Shown: positions 51,467-63,431 of the stretch, in pieces
Layout of the letters: each line of letters starts with the position of its first letter
Numbering within the stretch: position 1 is the stretch's first letter
The notes under the pieces: model-generated
The model's input: only the letters and a program-made list of their open reading frames with translations
Databases searched by the model: none
Told to the model about the DNA's origin: nothing
Assembly (NCBI RefSeq): GCF_014217875.1
Contig: NZ_CP059060.1
Coordinates: forward strand, 124,001-188,000
Length of the DNA stretch: 64,000 nt
Direction of reading: 5' to 3'
Source: Synechococcus sp. LTW-R
GTDB lineage: Bacteria; Cyanobacteriota; Cyanobacteriia; PCC-6307; Cyanobiaceae
Made by a program: the position numbers and the translations under genes

Positions 51467-52378
51467 ATGGAAGCGCTGTTTGGCTTGCCGGCCCTCGTGG
51501 TGATGGCCTTTTTGGGGCTCAACAGCATCAAGGTCACCAGCGGCGGCCAGTCCCGCCTGGTGGAGAGGCTCGGCAAGTACGACCGGCAACTGCAGCCCGG
51601 CCTCTCCCTGGTGCTCCCCGTGGTGGAGCGGGTGGTCAGCCATGAGTCCCTGAAGGAGCGGGTGCTCGACATTCCGCCTCAGCAGTGCATCACCCGCGAC
51701 AACGTCGCCATTGAGGTGGACGCGGTCGTCTACTGGCAGTTGCTGGAGCACGAGCGGGCCTACTACTCCGTCGACAACCTGCAGGCGGCGATGGTGAATC
51801 TGGTGCTGACCCAGATCCGCGCCGAGATGGGCAAGCTCGACCTCGATCAAACCTTCACTACCCGCCAGGAGGTGAATGAGGCGCTGCTGCGGGAATTGGA
51901 TTCCGCCACCGACCCCTGGGGCGTGAAGGTCACCCGAGTGGAACTCCGCGACATCCAGCCCTCCCGCGGAGTGCAGCAGGCGATGGAGCAGCAGATGACT
52001 GCCGAGCGGGAGAAGCGCGCGGCGATCCTGCGCTCAGAGGGCGAGAAGGAGTCCCAGCTCAACGCGGCCCGGGGCCGCGCCGAAGCCCTCGTGCTCGATG
52101 CCAAGGCCAAGCAGGAGGCCCTGCTGCTGGAGGCGGAAGCCCAGGCCAAGCAGCAGGCCCTCTTGGCCCAGGCCCGCGCCGATGCCGCCACCCGTTTGGC
52201 CGTGGCGATTCAGGAGAATCCCGAGGCGGCCGAGGCGATGCGTTTGCTGCTGGCCGGCGATTGGATGGCGATGGGCGAGCAGATGGCCCAGGCACCCGGC
52301 GGCAGCGTCTTGATGGTGGACCCCCAAAGCCCGGCCGCCTTGATCTCGGCGCTGAAGGGCTTCCAGCAGAAGGGTTAG
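51467..52378 (+). CDS. SPFH/Band 7 (stomatin-like) protein
   Basis: A 303-aa protein with an N-terminal membrane segment, an SPFH domain (GGQSRLVERLGKYDRQLQPG; CITRDNVAIEVDAVVYWQL) and a long Ala/Gln/Glu coiled coil (EALLLEAEAQAKQQALLAQA). It probably forms membrane microdomain oligomers with the divergent NfeD protein. Its stop overlaps the convergent trmD stop by 4 nt. Confidence 0.93.
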   Translation: MEALFGLPALVVMAFLGLNSIKVTSGGQSRLVERLGKYDRQLQPGLSLVLPVVERVVSHESLKERVLDIPPQQCITRDNVAIEVDAVVYWQLLEHERAYYSVDNLQAAMVNLVLTQIRAEMGKLDLDQTFTTRQEVNEALLRELDSATDPWGVKVTRVELRDIQPSRGVQQAMEQQMTAEREKRAAILRSEGEKESQLNAARGRAEALVLDAKAKQEALLLEAEAQAKQQALLAQARADAATRLAVAIQENPEAAEAMRLLLAGDWMAMGEQMAQAPGGSVLMVDPQSPAALISALKGFQQKG

Positions 52379-53070
52379 CTCTGCTGCTCCGCTTGCCAAC
52401 GGGCGTAGAGGTCAGGCCGGCGCTCGCGGGTGCGCTCCTGCTGCTGTTCGGCCCGCCAGCGGGCAATGGCGCCGTGGTCGCCGCTGCGTAGGACATCCGG
52501 GACGCCCATGCCGCGGAAATCCGCCGGGCGCGTGTAGTGGGGATGCTCCAGCAGCAGCGCGCTGTGGCTCTCCTCCTCTAGGCAGGCTTCGGTGCCGACG
52601 GTGCCCGGCAGTAGGCGGACCACGCCGTTGATGATCGTCATCGCCGGCAGTTCGCCGCCGGTCAGCACGAAGTCGCCAATCGAGACCTCCTCATCGGCCA
52701 AGGAGCGAATGCGCTCATCGAATCCCTCGTAGTGACCGCAGAGGAAGACCAGCTGGTCGTAATCCGCCGCCCAGCGGCGCAGGTCCACCTGACGCAGGGG
52801 TTGTCCCTGGGGTGACATCAAGAGGGTGCGCCGGCGCGGTTGCACCGGGATCGACTCAAAGGCGGCAAAGACCGGCTCCGGCTTGAGCACCATCCCGGCA
52901 CCGCCGCCATAGGGCTCGTCATCCACCTTGCGGTAGCGATCCGTGGCGAAGTCCCGCGGGTTGTGAACGTGAAGTTCAGCGCGGCCGGCGGCGAAGGCGC
53001 GGCCGATGACCCCAAGCCCCTGCAGCGGCGCAAAGGCCTCCGGGGTCAGGCTGACCACATCGAGGCGCAT
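52375..53070 (-). CDS. trmD: tRNA (guanine37-N1)-methyltransferase
   Basis: A 231-aa SPOUT methyltransferase. YGGGAGMVLKPEPV, LCGHYEGFDERI and EEVSIGDFVLTGGELPAM form the trefoil-knot SAM site. It methylates G37 of tRNAs reading CNN codons and Pro. Confidence 0.97.
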   Translation of the reverse strand: MRLDVVSLTPEAFAPLQGLGVIGRAFAAGRAELHVHNPRDFATDRYRKVDDEPYGGGAGMVLKPEPVFAAFESIPVQPRRRTLLMSPQGQPLRQVDLRRWAADYDQLVFLCGHYEGFDERIRSLADEEVSIGDFVLTGGELPAMTIINGVVRLLPGTVGTEACLEEESHSALLLEHPHYTRPADFRGMGVPDVLRSGDHGAIARWRAEQQQERTRERRPDLYARWQAEQQS

Positions 53071-53073
53071 CGC

Positions 53074-53538
53074 TTAGGCGGCGGGCCGGCTGACCCGGCG
53101 GATTTCAGAACTGAAGCTGGCGCGGCCTGGGGTGCCATCGGCGGGCTGCTCGATGGTGGAGCGCAGGCGCAGGTTGGGCTTGTTGAACCAGATCCGCTCG
53201 CGGATCTCGCTGTCGTCCTGCTCGAGGATCAGCTCGAGGCTGCTGTCGGGCCAGAGGGTCCAGCGGCCCTGCTGCTCGCCGGCTTGGAACTGGCCGTCGG
53301 CCTCGAACTGCAATTGCTTTGGGGCCTGGTCCTTCGGGCCCACGCTTAGGCCGCCGGGGTTGCCCTCGAGGTGGCGCACCACGAGTTCGCCGCGTTCACT
53401 GCTGTGCCATTCATCGCCCTCACCGCCTTCGCTGTCGTCGCCAAGGACAAAGCGGGATCGCAGGCACATCCACTCGCCTTCGCAGAGCTGCAGGAAGGCT
53501 TCGATCGAGTCCGGGGGAAAGGAGGCGGTGTCGCTCAT
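53074..53538 (-). CDS. CpeS/CpcS-like phycobiliprotein lyase
   Basis: A 154-aa lipocalin-type protein. The opening SIEAFLQLCEGEWMCLRSRF and the later GRWTLWPDSSLELI, then RIWFNKPNLRLRST, match the CpeS family, which attaches bilins to phycobiliprotein Cys84-type sites. Which subunit and bilin it serves cannot be told. It lies between trmD and era. Confidence 0.76.
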   Translation of the reverse strand: MSDTASFPPDSIEAFLQLCEGEWMCLRSRFVLGDDSEGGEGDEWHSSERGELVVRHLEGNPGGLSVGPKDQAPKQLQFEADGQFQAGEQQGRWTLWPDSSLELILEQDDSEIRERIWFNKPNLRLRSTIEQPADGTPGRASFSSEIRRVSRPAA

Positions 53539-53550
53539 CGGGGGATTCTC

Positions 53551-54534
53551 TCAGCTGTCGCCGCGGTACCCGAGTTCCGCCAGCCGCGAGGAGCTGCGGC
53601 GCCAGTTGGGAACGACCTTGACAAAGAGCTCCAGGTAGACCGGGCCGGAGATCAGCTTTTGCATCTGCTGGCGGGCGCCCGTTCCGATCTGGCGCAGCAT
53701 TCGGCCGCCCTTGCCGATCAGGATTCCCTTCTGACTGGTGCGCTCCACCAACACGGTGGCCAGGACCGCGGTGCGCTCCTTGTCATCGACGACCCGCTCG
53801 ATTTGCACGGCGACCGAGTGGGGAATCTCTTCGCGGGTGTGCTGCAGGACCTGCTCGCGGATCAGTTCCGCCAGCAATAGCTGCTCCGGTTGGTCGCTGA
53901 CCGCATCGGGCGGATACAGGTGCGGCCCCTCGGGTAGCTCGGCCGCCAGGGCATTGACGAGCGCTTCGGTGCCGTCGCCATTGAGGGCGCTGACGGGGTG
54001 GAGGGGCCAACCGGGCACGAGTTCGCGGTAGCTGGCCTCCAGCTCGGCCGCCTGGGCGGGGTCGACGAGATCGCATTTGTTCAGGGCGACCTGGACGGGC
54101 ACCTTGGTGCGCTCGAGCAGCTCGACGATGAAGCCATCCCCGCGGCCGGCGGCTTGGCTGCCATCCACGAGCAGAAGCACCTGATCGACTTCACCGATGG
54201 CGCCACGGGCGGTCTGTACGAGCCGCTCCCCCAGCAGGTGATGGGGCTTGTGGATCCCGGGGGTGTCCACGAGCACCAGCTGGGCCGTGGGCGTGGTGAG
54301 GATCGCCCGCAGCCGATTGCGGGTGGTTTGGGCCACCGGGGAGGTGATCGCCACCTTCTCGCCGACCAACTGATTCATCAGGGTGGACTTGCCCACGTTG
54401 GGCCGTCCCACCAGGGCGACAAAGCCTGAACGAAAGCCTTCGGGGCTCTGCCCCAGGGTGAAGCCACCGGCAACGGCCTCGGCCGGCAGATCGCTGAGAT
54501 CTGGGAAAGGCGGCAGCTGGTCGTGTGACTCCAT
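53551..54534 (-). CDS. era: GTPase Era
   Basis: A 327-aa 16S rRNA-binding GTPase. G1 is GRPNVGKST (43-51), then DTPGIHKPHH and NKCDLVD; the C-terminal KH domain contains GILIGKGGRMLRQIG. I start at MESHDQL (54534). The N-terminal extension of about 37 residues is somewhat long. Confidence 0.95.
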   Translation of the reverse strand: MESHDQLPPFPDLSDLPAEAVAGGFTLGQSPEGFRSGFVALVGRPNVGKSTLMNQLVGEKVAITSPVAQTTRNRLRAILTTPTAQLVLVDTPGIHKPHHLLGERLVQTARGAIGEVDQVLLLVDGSQAAGRGDGFIVELLERTKVPVQVALNKCDLVDPAQAAELEASYRELVPGWPLHPVSALNGDGTEALVNALAAELPEGPHLYPPDAVSDQPEQLLLAELIREQVLQHTREEIPHSVAVQIERVVDDKERTAVLATVLVERTSQKGILIGKGGRMLRQIGTGARQQMQKLISGPVYLELFVKVVPNWRRSSSRLAELGYRGDS

Positions 54535-54563
54535 AGCCTCACCTTGGCAGTTCAACCTCCCCC

Positions 54564-55091
54564 ATGACCGAAGCCGCCCCGCTGGAGCCCACGTTTCAAC
54601 AGGCGATGGAGATCACAGCCCAATGGCTGGCGCTCTGGGAAAACGGTGAACTCAGCGATGAGGTGATCGGCGATCGAATCTCTGAGTTGGTGGCCAGCCG
54701 TGATGGCGCCCGGGGGTTCTTTGTTGTCTCCCTGGCGGGCGATTGTCCGTTGATGGATCGCCTGCCGGATCCGGTCGTCTTTGCCCTGCGCCAGGCCGGC
54801 GACGGGGTGGTGGACCTCAGTGCTCGGAACCTGGCGATGAGCACGGCGATGGCGCTGCACCACGAGCGCAATGCCGATGCGGCTCAGCAGGCGGGATCGG
54901 AGCGGGTGCAATCCCGCTGCACCGAACTCCTGCGGGTCCTGGAGCCGGAAGCCGTGAAGGGGCGGCTCGAAACCTTGCTGGAGGCCACCGAGGGCCGCGG
55001 CGAGGACGTGGCCTTCCTGAAACGCTGGGGCTACGACGCCGGTCAGACCGCGGCGATTGCTGAGGCGGTGTTGGCCGTCGCCGAAGGCTGA
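54564..55091 (+). CDS. Conserved hypothetical cyanobacterial protein (175 aa)
   Basis: A helical protein: TFQQAMEITAQWLALWENGE, FVVSLAGDCPLMDRLPDPVV, RVQSRCTELLRVLEPEAVKG. It is divergent from era with a 29-nt gap. No function is known. Confidence 0.75.
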   Translation: MTEAAPLEPTFQQAMEITAQWLALWENGELSDEVIGDRISELVASRDGARGFFVVSLAGDCPLMDRLPDPVVFALRQAGDGVVDLSARNLAMSTAMALHHERNADAAQQAGSERVQSRCTELLRVLEPEAVKGRLETLLEATEGRGEDVAFLKRWGYDAGQTAAIAEAVLAVAEG

Positions 55092-55112
55092 GGTCCCTCG
55101 CGAGCGGCCAAT

Positions 55113-55139
55113 AAAAAAGCGCCCCGCGAGGGGCGCTTT
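55113..55139. terminator. Bidirectional terminator between convergent genes
   Basis: AAAGCGCCCC-GCGA-GGGGCGCTTT with an A run before and T-rich sequence after. It serves the 175-aa gene and the BI-1 gene. Confidence 0.9.
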
Positions 55140-55163
55140 GTGGTTTCAAGGGGTTGATCTGGA

Positions 55164-55898
55164 TCAGTCGCGGCGACCGCCACCGTTGAGGGCGATCACC
55201 AGGCGCAGGATGAAGATGAACAGGTTGATGTAGGTCAGGTACATGCTCAGCGCACCGGCCAGGTACTGGTCGTCGCTGTAGGTGCGGGGCATCGTGTAGA
55301 AGTCCACGAAGGCGGCGCCCACGAAGATCACGGTGCCGAAGCCGGCGATGAGCAGCTCCATGCCGCCCATGCCGAAGCCGGGCACGAAGATGCCGCCGAC
55401 GATCTGGACGACCATGGCGATCACCAGGCCGAGGATGCCCAGCCCGACCACGCCGCTGAGGGCCTGACCGACGCTGTCGCTCATGCGACGCCCCATGACG
55501 GAGGCCGCCACGAAGGTGACGCCGGTGGCCAGGGCGGCGGTGCCGATGGCGCCGATGCCCGCGGTGCCGATGGCCAGGGCCACGATGCCGCTCAGGGTGA
55601 AGCCGGTGATCAGGCTGTAGGCCGCCATCAGCGGCAGCGCGGTGCTGTTGTTCCCCTTCAGGGCCACGTTCTGGGCCACGAAGAAGAGGATGAAGTTGCC
55701 GATCAGGGCCACCCAGAACAGGGGCATGAATCCGGCGGGGTTGCTGGCCAACAGGGCCAGACCACCCATGACGCCACCGGCGGTGAGCACCATGCCGCCG
55801 CCCACGTAGGGCAGCGCCTTATTGACCACGTTGGGCCCCACGAGGGCGCTGGATTGCGCCTCGCGGATGGCCTCCTGGAAATTGCTGCTGGCCGGCAT
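55164..55898 (-). CDS. Bax inhibitor-1 (YccA/BI-1) family membrane protein
   Basis: A 244-aa protein with seven membrane helices (KALPYVGGGMVLTAGGVMGG and PLMAAYSLITGFTLSGIVAL among them). It ends with a short polar tail. BI-1 family proteins are pH-sensitive Ca2+ leak channels or protease regulators. I start at MPASSNF (55898). Confidence 0.9.
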   Translation of the reverse strand: MPASSNFQEAIREAQSSALVGPNVVNKALPYVGGGMVLTAGGVMGGLALLASNPAGFMPLFWVALIGNFILFFVAQNVALKGNNSTALPLMAAYSLITGFTLSGIVALAIGTAGIGAIGTAALATGVTFVAASVMGRRMSDSVGQALSGVVGLGILGLVIAMVVQIVGGIFVPGFGMGGMELLIAGFGTVIFVGAAFVDFYTMPRTYSDDQYLAGALSMYLTYINLFIFILRLVIALNGGGRRD

Positions 55899-55973
55899 GG
55901 CACAGAGAATGACTGGCTTCATCCTGCCAGCGATCTCCGGGTTGTGTGCCCTTTGGGGGTGTGGATCCCCCGA

Positions 55974-56957
55974 CTAACGCCGGGCCTTGGCCGCATCCCG
56001 GGCGGCGTAGGCGGTGACCAGGCGCTGCACCAGGGGATGGCGCACCACGTCAGCGGCACTCAGCCGGCAGACCGCGATGCCCTCGACCCCCTCCAGCACC
56101 TGGGCGGCTTCGATTAAGCCGCTCAGTTGCCCCTGGGGCAGATCGATCTGGGTGGGGTCCCCGGTGACGACCATCTTTGACCCCTCCCCCAGGCGGGTCA
56201 GCACCATTCGCATCTGGGCCGGGGTGGTGTTCTGGGCCTCATCGAGGATCACGAAGGCCTCGGCCAGGGTGCGACCGCGCATGTAGGCCAGGGGGGCCAC
56301 CTCGATCACGTTCTTCTCGATCAGGGCTGCGGTGCGCTCCTGGCCAAGCAGGCTGTGGAGAGCGTCGTAGAGGGGGCGCAGGTAGGGGTCGACCTTCTGC
56401 TGGAGATCCCCGGGCAGAAAGCCCAGGCGCTCGCCGGCTTCCACGGCGGGGCGGGTCAGGATCAGCCGCTCCACCTTGCGTTCCTGCAGCGCGCGCACCG
56501 CCTGAACGGCCGCCAGGAAGGTCTTGCCCGTGCCGGCGGGGCCCAGGGCAAAGGTGAGGTCGTGGCGTTCGATCGCCTCGACGTAGGTCTTTTGTTTGAG
56601 GGTGCGGGGGCGCAGCAGTTTGCCGTTCTGGCTGCGGGCCAGAACCTGCTTGCCCAGTTGTTGGTGTTCCTCCCCGCGGCCCGTATCCAGGGCGGAGAGT
56701 GCGGTCTGCACATCCACCTGGGTGACGCTCTGCCCCTCTTGCCAGAGGGGACGCAGCAGTTCCACGAGGCCCGCGGCCCGCTCTAGCTGGGTGGGGCGGC
56801 CCCGCAGTTGCAGCGAAAGACCCCGCAACACCAGCGAAGCACCAGTCAGGGCTTCAAGGCGATGCAGGGTCGATTCAGCTTCCCCGGCCAGGGCCATGGC
56901 GGCGTCCTGGTCGGGAAGGTCGATGGTGAAGGCCGTGAGGCTTTCAGCCCCGGGCAT
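55974..56957 (-). CDS. phoH: PhoH family ATPase/RNase-like protein
   Basis: A 327-aa PhoH-like protein. Walker A is LGPAGTGKTFLA, Walker B FVILDEAQNT, followed by TRLGEGSKMVVTGDPTQIDL. The N-terminal about 110 residues are a KH-like RNA-binding part. It lies 11 nt from rpsP and may share a transcript with it. Confidence 0.93.
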   Translation of the reverse strand: MPGAESLTAFTIDLPDQDAAMALAGEAESTLHRLEALTGASLVLRGLSLQLRGRPTQLERAAGLVELLRPLWQEGQSVTQVDVQTALSALDTGRGEEHQQLGKQVLARSQNGKLLRPRTLKQKTYVEAIERHDLTFALGPAGTGKTFLAAVQAVRALQERKVERLILTRPAVEAGERLGFLPGDLQQKVDPYLRPLYDALHSLLGQERTAALIEKNVIEVAPLAYMRGRTLAEAFVILDEAQNTTPAQMRMVLTRLGEGSKMVVTGDPTQIDLPQGQLSGLIEAAQVLEGVEGIAVCRLSAADVVRHPLVQRLVTAYAARDAAKARR

Positions 56958-56968
56958 GGGGGAAGGCC

Positions 56969-57379
56969 TCAGGCTTCAGTGGCTTCTTCAGCGGGAGCTT
57001 CTTCGGCGGCAGCGGCGGCTTCTGCAGCAGCAGCGGCCTCAGCAGCCTTGGCTTCTGCAGCTTCCTTGGCGGCCTGCTTAGCAGCAGCTTCGCGGATGGC
57101 AGCTTGCTTCTTCTGGCCGACGACCACGGAAGAACGCACTTTCTTCTCGATCAGACCGCCGCGCTCGAGCAGGGTTTGAACGACCTCGGTGGGCTGGGCG
57201 CCCTGGGCGAGACGGGCACGGATGGCCTCGGTGTCGAGACGGGTCTCCTTGGTGCGGGGGTTGTAGAAGCCCAGCTCCTCGAGGGGACGACCGTCGCGGC
57301 GTGAGGTGCTGTTGCAGGCCACCAGGCGGAAGCTCGCTTCCCGCTTCTTACCGAACCGCTTCAGGCGGAGCTTGATCAT
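56969..57379 (-). CDS. rpsP: 30S ribosomal protein bS16
   Basis: [30 protein letters not shown] and [11 protein letters not shown] are diagnostic. At 136 aa it is longer than the usual 80-90 because of an Ala/Glu-rich tail, a common feature in picocyanobacteria. Confidence 0.96.
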   Translation of the reverse strand: MIKLRLKRFGKKREASFRLVACNSTSRRDGRPLEELGFYNPRTKETRLDTEAIRARLAQGAQPTEVVQTLLERGGLIEKKVRSSVVVGQKKQAAIREAAAKQAAKEAAEAKAAEAAAAAEAAAAAEEAPAEEATEA

Positions 57380-57470
57380 TGTGGCCTTGCCTTGCTGACT
57401 GGATAAACGCGCGGTGACTCCCCAGGGAATCGCGCGCAAACGCTAACAATACTCTCTGGGGTGACGCCTC

Positions 57471-58946
57471 TCAGAGCTCGCCGAAGCCTTTGCGCTTCTT
57501 GGCGGGTTTGGGGGCTTTGGGCATGCCGCCGCCACGGCCACCACGGCCGGCGGGAGCGCCGCCCATGCCAGGCATTCCACCCATGCCGGGCATCCCGCCC
57601 ATGCCAGGCATTCCAGGCATGCCGGGCATTCCCGGCATGCCGCCACCGCGGGTCATTTGCTGCATGAAGCCGCGCATCTGCTGGAAGTTCTGCAGCACCT
57701 TGTCCACATCGGCCGGGGTGTGGCCACTGCCGCTGGCGATGCGGCGCCGGCGGGAGGGATTGGCGGCGAGCAGGTCGGGGTCGCTGCGCTCCGCCTCGGT
57801 CATGGAGCCGATCATCGCTTCGATCTTCTTGAGCTGCTCTTCGCCCTGCTTGAGCATCCCGTCGTCGATCTTGTTCATCCCCGGGATCATTTTCATGAGA
57901 CCGCCCAGGGAGCCCATGCGCTTGATCAGGCGCATCTGCTTGACGAAGTCTGAGAAGTCGAAGGTGGCTTCCTGGAGCTTCTGCTGCATCTTGGCCACAT
58001 CGGCCAGCTCGACCTCCTTCTGGGCCTTCTCAACCAAGGTGAGGACGTCGCCCATGCCGAGGATCCGGCTGGCCATCCGTTCGGGGTGGAAGGGCTGCAG
58101 CGCCTCCACCTTTTCCCCGGTACCGATGAATTTGATCGGTGCCCCGCTGACCTTTCGTATCGAGAGGGCCGCGCCGCCGCGGGAGTCACCGTCGAGCTTG
58201 GTGAGCACCGCACCGGTGATGCCCACCTGATCGTGGAAGGCGCGGGTGAGTTCGGCGGCCTCCTGGCCGATCATCGAGTCCACCACCAGCAGCACCTCAT
58301 CGGGCTGGACGGCCTCTCGGATCCGGACCATCTCGTCCATCATCGAGGTGTCGATCTGGAGGCGACCGGCGGTGTCCACCAGGACGGTGTCGAAGCCCTC
58401 GGCCTTGGCCTTCTCAATGCCTGCGGCGGCAATGGCTTCCGGCTTGGCTTCGGTGCCCAGGCTGAAGACCTCAACGCCGATCTGGCTGCCGAGGGTTTTC
58501 AGCTGGTCGATGGCCGCCGGGCGGTAGACGTCGGCGCCCACCAGCAGGGCCTTGCGTCCTTTCTCCTTGAGGTGAAGGCCGAGCTTGGCGGTGGCGGTGG
58601 TTTTACCTGCACCCTGCAGGCCCGCCATCAAGACGACGGCTGGGGCCCCTTCTTTGCCGGCAGCCGCCAGAGGAGCGTTCTCGCCGCCCATGGTGTCCAC
58701 GAGCTGCTCGTGGACCACCTGGATGAATTTCTGGTCCGGGCTGATGCCCCGCACCACCTCTTCGCCGAGGGCCTTCTTGCGGACCTCTTCGACGAAGTCC
58801 TTGACCACCGGAAGGCTGACGTCGGCTTCGAGCAGAGCCCGTCGCACGTCCTTGAGTGCCCCCTCGATATTGCCTTCGTTGATGGCCCCCTGACCGCGCA
58901 GGTTCTTGACGGCATCTTCAAACCGTTGGGAGAGCTCGTCGAACAT
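57471..58946 (-). CDS. ffh: Signal recognition particle GTPase Ffh
   Basis: A 491-aa protein. The N domain is followed by the G domain (AGLQGAGKTTATAKL; VDTAGRLQID; TKLDGDSRGGAALS) and the Met-rich M domain that binds SRP RNA and signal peptides. The C-terminus has repeated MPGM units (residues about 440-475) and a basic end (KPAKKRKGFGEL). Confidence 0.97.
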   Translation of the reverse strand: MFDELSQRFEDAVKNLRGQGAINEGNIEGALKDVRRALLEADVSLPVVKDFVEEVRKKALGEEVVRGISPDQKFIQVVHEQLVDTMGGENAPLAAAGKEGAPAVVLMAGLQGAGKTTATAKLGLHLKEKGRKALLVGADVYRPAAIDQLKTLGSQIGVEVFSLGTEAKPEAIAAAGIEKAKAEGFDTVLVDTAGRLQIDTSMMDEMVRIREAVQPDEVLLVVDSMIGQEAAELTRAFHDQVGITGAVLTKLDGDSRGGAALSIRKVSGAPIKFIGTGEKVEALQPFHPERMASRILGMGDVLTLVEKAQKEVELADVAKMQQKLQEATFDFSDFVKQMRLIKRMGSLGGLMKMIPGMNKIDDGMLKQGEEQLKKIEAMIGSMTEAERSDPDLLAANPSRRRRIASGSGHTPADVDKVLQNFQQMRGFMQQMTRGGGMPGMPGMPGMPGMGGMPGMGGMPGMGGAPAGRGGRGGGMPKAPKPAKKRKGFGEL

Positions 58947-59006
58947 GGGGGCGCCTGTGATCGACCGATCGTAAAAAGCGACCGTCTCTTGGGGGCGTCC
59001 GAGGGC

Positions 59007-61004
<1,998 letters not shown>

Positions 61005-61145
61005 ATTGAGCTCGGATTGGCGGGCGCTAATCGGACGTGACTGTAGGCAGAGTCTTCGGTTTTGGCCGTCCTTCGTGCACCTTTTGGAGATGGACCCCGT
61101 ACAGTCAGCCCAGCATCAGAGTCCCCGGAGAGCAGGACCTCAGCC

Positions 61146-62255
61146 ATGACACAGGCCGATCTTGGACAGGGCGTCGCCACCAGTGGTGCTCCCTCCTGCT
61201 CCGCCGATGTCAATCAGGTCGGCTTGCACGCCGAGCGGCTGATGAACCTCTATCCCTCCACGCCGGCAACGGTGACGCGGGATGAGGGCCTGATGCTGTA
61301 CCGCGACATGACCCTCGGCCGGCGCTTCGAAGACAAGTGCGCCGAGATGTACTACCGCGGAAAGATGTTCGGATTTGTTCACCTCTACAACGGCCAAGAG
61401 GCCGTGAGCACAGGGGTGATCAAGGCGATGAAGATGCAGCACGACTGGTTCTGCAGCACCTATCGCGATCACGTCCACGCCCTGAGCTGCGGCGTGCCGG
61501 CCCGTGAGGTGATGAGCGAGCTCTTCGGTAAGGAGACCGGCTGCAGCAAGGGCCGTGGCGGATCCATGCACCTCTTCTCCAAGGAGCACCACCTACTGGG
61601 TGGTTATGCCTTCATCGGCGAAGGCATTCCCGTGGCCCTGGGTGCGGCCTTCACCAGCCGCTACAAGCGCGACGCCCTGGGCGACTCCAGCAGCGACGCC
61701 GTGACCGCGGCCTTCTTCGGCGACGGCACCTGCAACATCGGTCAGTTCTATGAGTGCCTGAACATGGCGGCGCTCTGGAAGCTGCCGATCATCTTCGTGG
61801 TCGAGAACAACAAGTGGGCCATTGGCATGGACCACAACCGCGCCACCAGCGATCCAGAGATCTGGCGTAAGGCGGCAGCCTTCGGCATGGCCGGTGAAGA
61901 GGTCGATGGCATGGATGTCCTGGCGGTTCGCGGTGCTGCCCAGCGCGCGATCGAGCGGGCCCGCGCCGGCGAAGGTCCCACGGTGCTCGAGTGCCTGACC
62001 TACCGCTTCCGCGGCCACTCCCTGGCGGACCCCGACGAACTGCGAGCGGAGGCCGAGAAGGAGTTCTGGGCCCAGCGCGATCCGATCAAGCGTCTGGCGG
62101 CCCACCTGATCGAGCAGAACTTGGCGACGGCGGACGAACTGAAGGCGATCGAGAAGGAGATCGACGCCGAGGTGGTCGATTGCGTCGAGTTCGCCCTGGC
62201 GGCGCCCGAGCCCAAGCCGGAAGAACTGACCCGCTACATCTGGGCTGAGGACTGA
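61146..62255 (+). CDS. pdhA: Pyruvate dehydrogenase E1 component, alpha subunit
   Basis: A 369-aa TPP enzyme subunit. [32 protein letters not shown], the TPP/Mg motif [16 protein letters not shown] to VVENN, and the HDR-type phosphorylation loop region (RGHSLADPD). I start at MTQADLG (61146). Confidence 0.97.
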   Translation: MTQADLGQGVATSGAPSCSADVNQVGLHAERLMNLYPSTPATVTRDEGLMLYRDMTLGRRFEDKCAEMYYRGKMFGFVHLYNGQEAVSTGVIKAMKMQHDWFCSTYRDHVHALSCGVPAREVMSELFGKETGCSKGRGGSMHLFSKEHHLLGGYAFIGEGIPVALGAAFTSRYKRDALGDSSSDAVTAAFFGDGTCNIGQFYECLNMAALWKLPIIFVVENNKWAIGMDHNRATSDPEIWRKAAAFGMAGEEVDGMDVLAVRGAAQRAIERARAGEGPTVLECLTYRFRGHSLADPDELRAEAEKEFWAQRDPIKRLAAHLIEQNLATADELKAIEKEIDAEVVDCVEFALAAPEPKPEELTRYIWAED

Positions 62256-62265
62256 TCGTCCCTGC

Positions 62266-63180
62266 TTAAAGCCCGTGTAAACGGGCTTGCTCGTTGGCGG
62301 CCCGGAAGACCAGGCCGTGGCGGATCACGAGGGGCTTGAGGTCGTCGTAGCCGCCGCCGATCACGGTGGCGATCGGGATGTTGCGCCGCAGGCAGCTGTC
62401 CAGTACCAACCGGTCGCGGTTCAGTAAGCCCTGGTCGCTGAGTTGGAGCCGGCCGAGCCGGTCCTCACGGTGGGGGTCCACGCCGGCGTTGTAGAGCACG
62501 AGATCCGGTTGCTCTTGATCGAGCAGGGTTGGAATCAGATCGCCGATCGCCTCTAGATAGGCGTCGTCTTCAAGACCATCGTCTAAGGCGAGGTCGACGT
62601 CGCTTTGTTGCTTGCGCAGTGGAAAGTTGCTGCCGCAGTGCACCGAGAGGGTGAAGACCCGGGGCTCATCGGCAAAGATCGCGGCGGTGGCATCCCCCTG
62701 GTGCACATCCAGATCGATCACCATCAGCCGCTGCACCCGCCCTTCGGCCAGCAGCACCTGGGCGGTGACCGCGCAGTCGTTGAAGATGCAGAAGCCGCTG
62801 CCGTGGTCGGGGTAAGCGTGGTGGGTGCCACCGGCCAGGTGGCAGGCCACCCCGTGCTCCAGGGCCAGCCGGGCCGTGAGCAGGGTTCCGCCCACCGCCA
62901 GCCAGGTGCGCTGCACCAAGGGGGTCGTGGCCGGCAGGCCGATGCGGCGCTGCTCAGCCGGCAGCAGTTCACCCCTTGCAAAAGCCTGGTGGTACTGGCG
63001 GCTGTGGGTCAGCTCAAGCCAGCGCCTGGGCACCGGCAGCGGGCGATGGATCTGCTCATCCCGCGCAATCCCTTGCTCCTCCAGGAGGGTCCGCAGGAGT
63101 TTGAATTTCGCCATCGGGAAGCGATGACTACTGGGCAAGGGGGCCGAGTAGGCCGGGTGGTAGACGAGCGGCAGGCGCAC
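62266..63180 (-). CDS. Histone deacetylase superfamily hydrolase
   Basis: A 304-aa zinc hydrolase of the HDAC/acetoin-utilisation/polyamine-deacetylase family. Motifs: LVYHPAYSAPLPSSHRFPM, LAGGTHHAYPDHGSGFCIFN (charge-relay His pair), VIDLDVHQGDATAAIF (Zn Asp and His) and YNAGVDPHREDRLG. The natural substrate is unknown. It converges on pdhA with a 10-nt gap. Confidence 0.92.
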   Translation of the reverse strand: MRLPLVYHPAYSAPLPSSHRFPMAKFKLLRTLLEEQGIARDEQIHRPLPVPRRWLELTHSRQYHQAFARGELLPAEQRRIGLPATTPLVQRTWLAVGGTLLTARLALEHGVACHLAGGTHHAYPDHGSGFCIFNDCAVTAQVLLAEGRVQRLMVIDLDVHQGDATAAIFADEPRVFTLSVHCGSNFPLRKQQSDVDLALDDGLEDDAYLEAIGDLIPTLLDQEQPDLVLYNAGVDPHREDRLGRLQLSDQGLLNRDRLVLDSCLRRNIPIATVIGGGYDDLKPLVIRHGLVFRAANEQARLHGL

Positions 63181-63189
63181 CGGGCGTGA

Positions 63190-63360
63190 TCAGTCCTCGT
63201 CGCCGTCGAACTCTTCGTCGAAGAGGGTGTCCCGCAGCAGCCGGTCGACGAGCAGCCCCATGTCATCGAGCTGGAGTTGCTGCATCAGCAGCTCGAGTTC
63301 TTTGATCACCGGCTCCGAGAGCCGAAGGGTGATCGGAAGAGTGTCTTCTCCGCCGAGCAT
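63190..63360 (-). CDS. Small ribbon-helix-helix-like protein (56 aa)
   Basis: The frame starts MLGGEDTLPITLRLSEPVIK and continues ELELLMQQLQLDDMGLLVDR to an acidic tail (FDEEFDGDED). Strand LPITLRL followed by two helices is the ribbon-helix-helix plan, although the acidic tail is unusual for a DNA-binding protein. It lies 9 nt upstream of the HDAC gene on the same strand. Confidence 0.68.
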   Translation of the reverse strand: MLGGEDTLPITLRLSEPVIKELELLMQQLQLDDMGLLVDRLLRDTLFDEEFDGDED

Positions 63361-63431
63361 TGCGGGTGGGTGCTGACTGAACGAAGTCTGACGGAAACCG
63401 GGCTACAAAGGAGTGCAATCTATGGATCGCG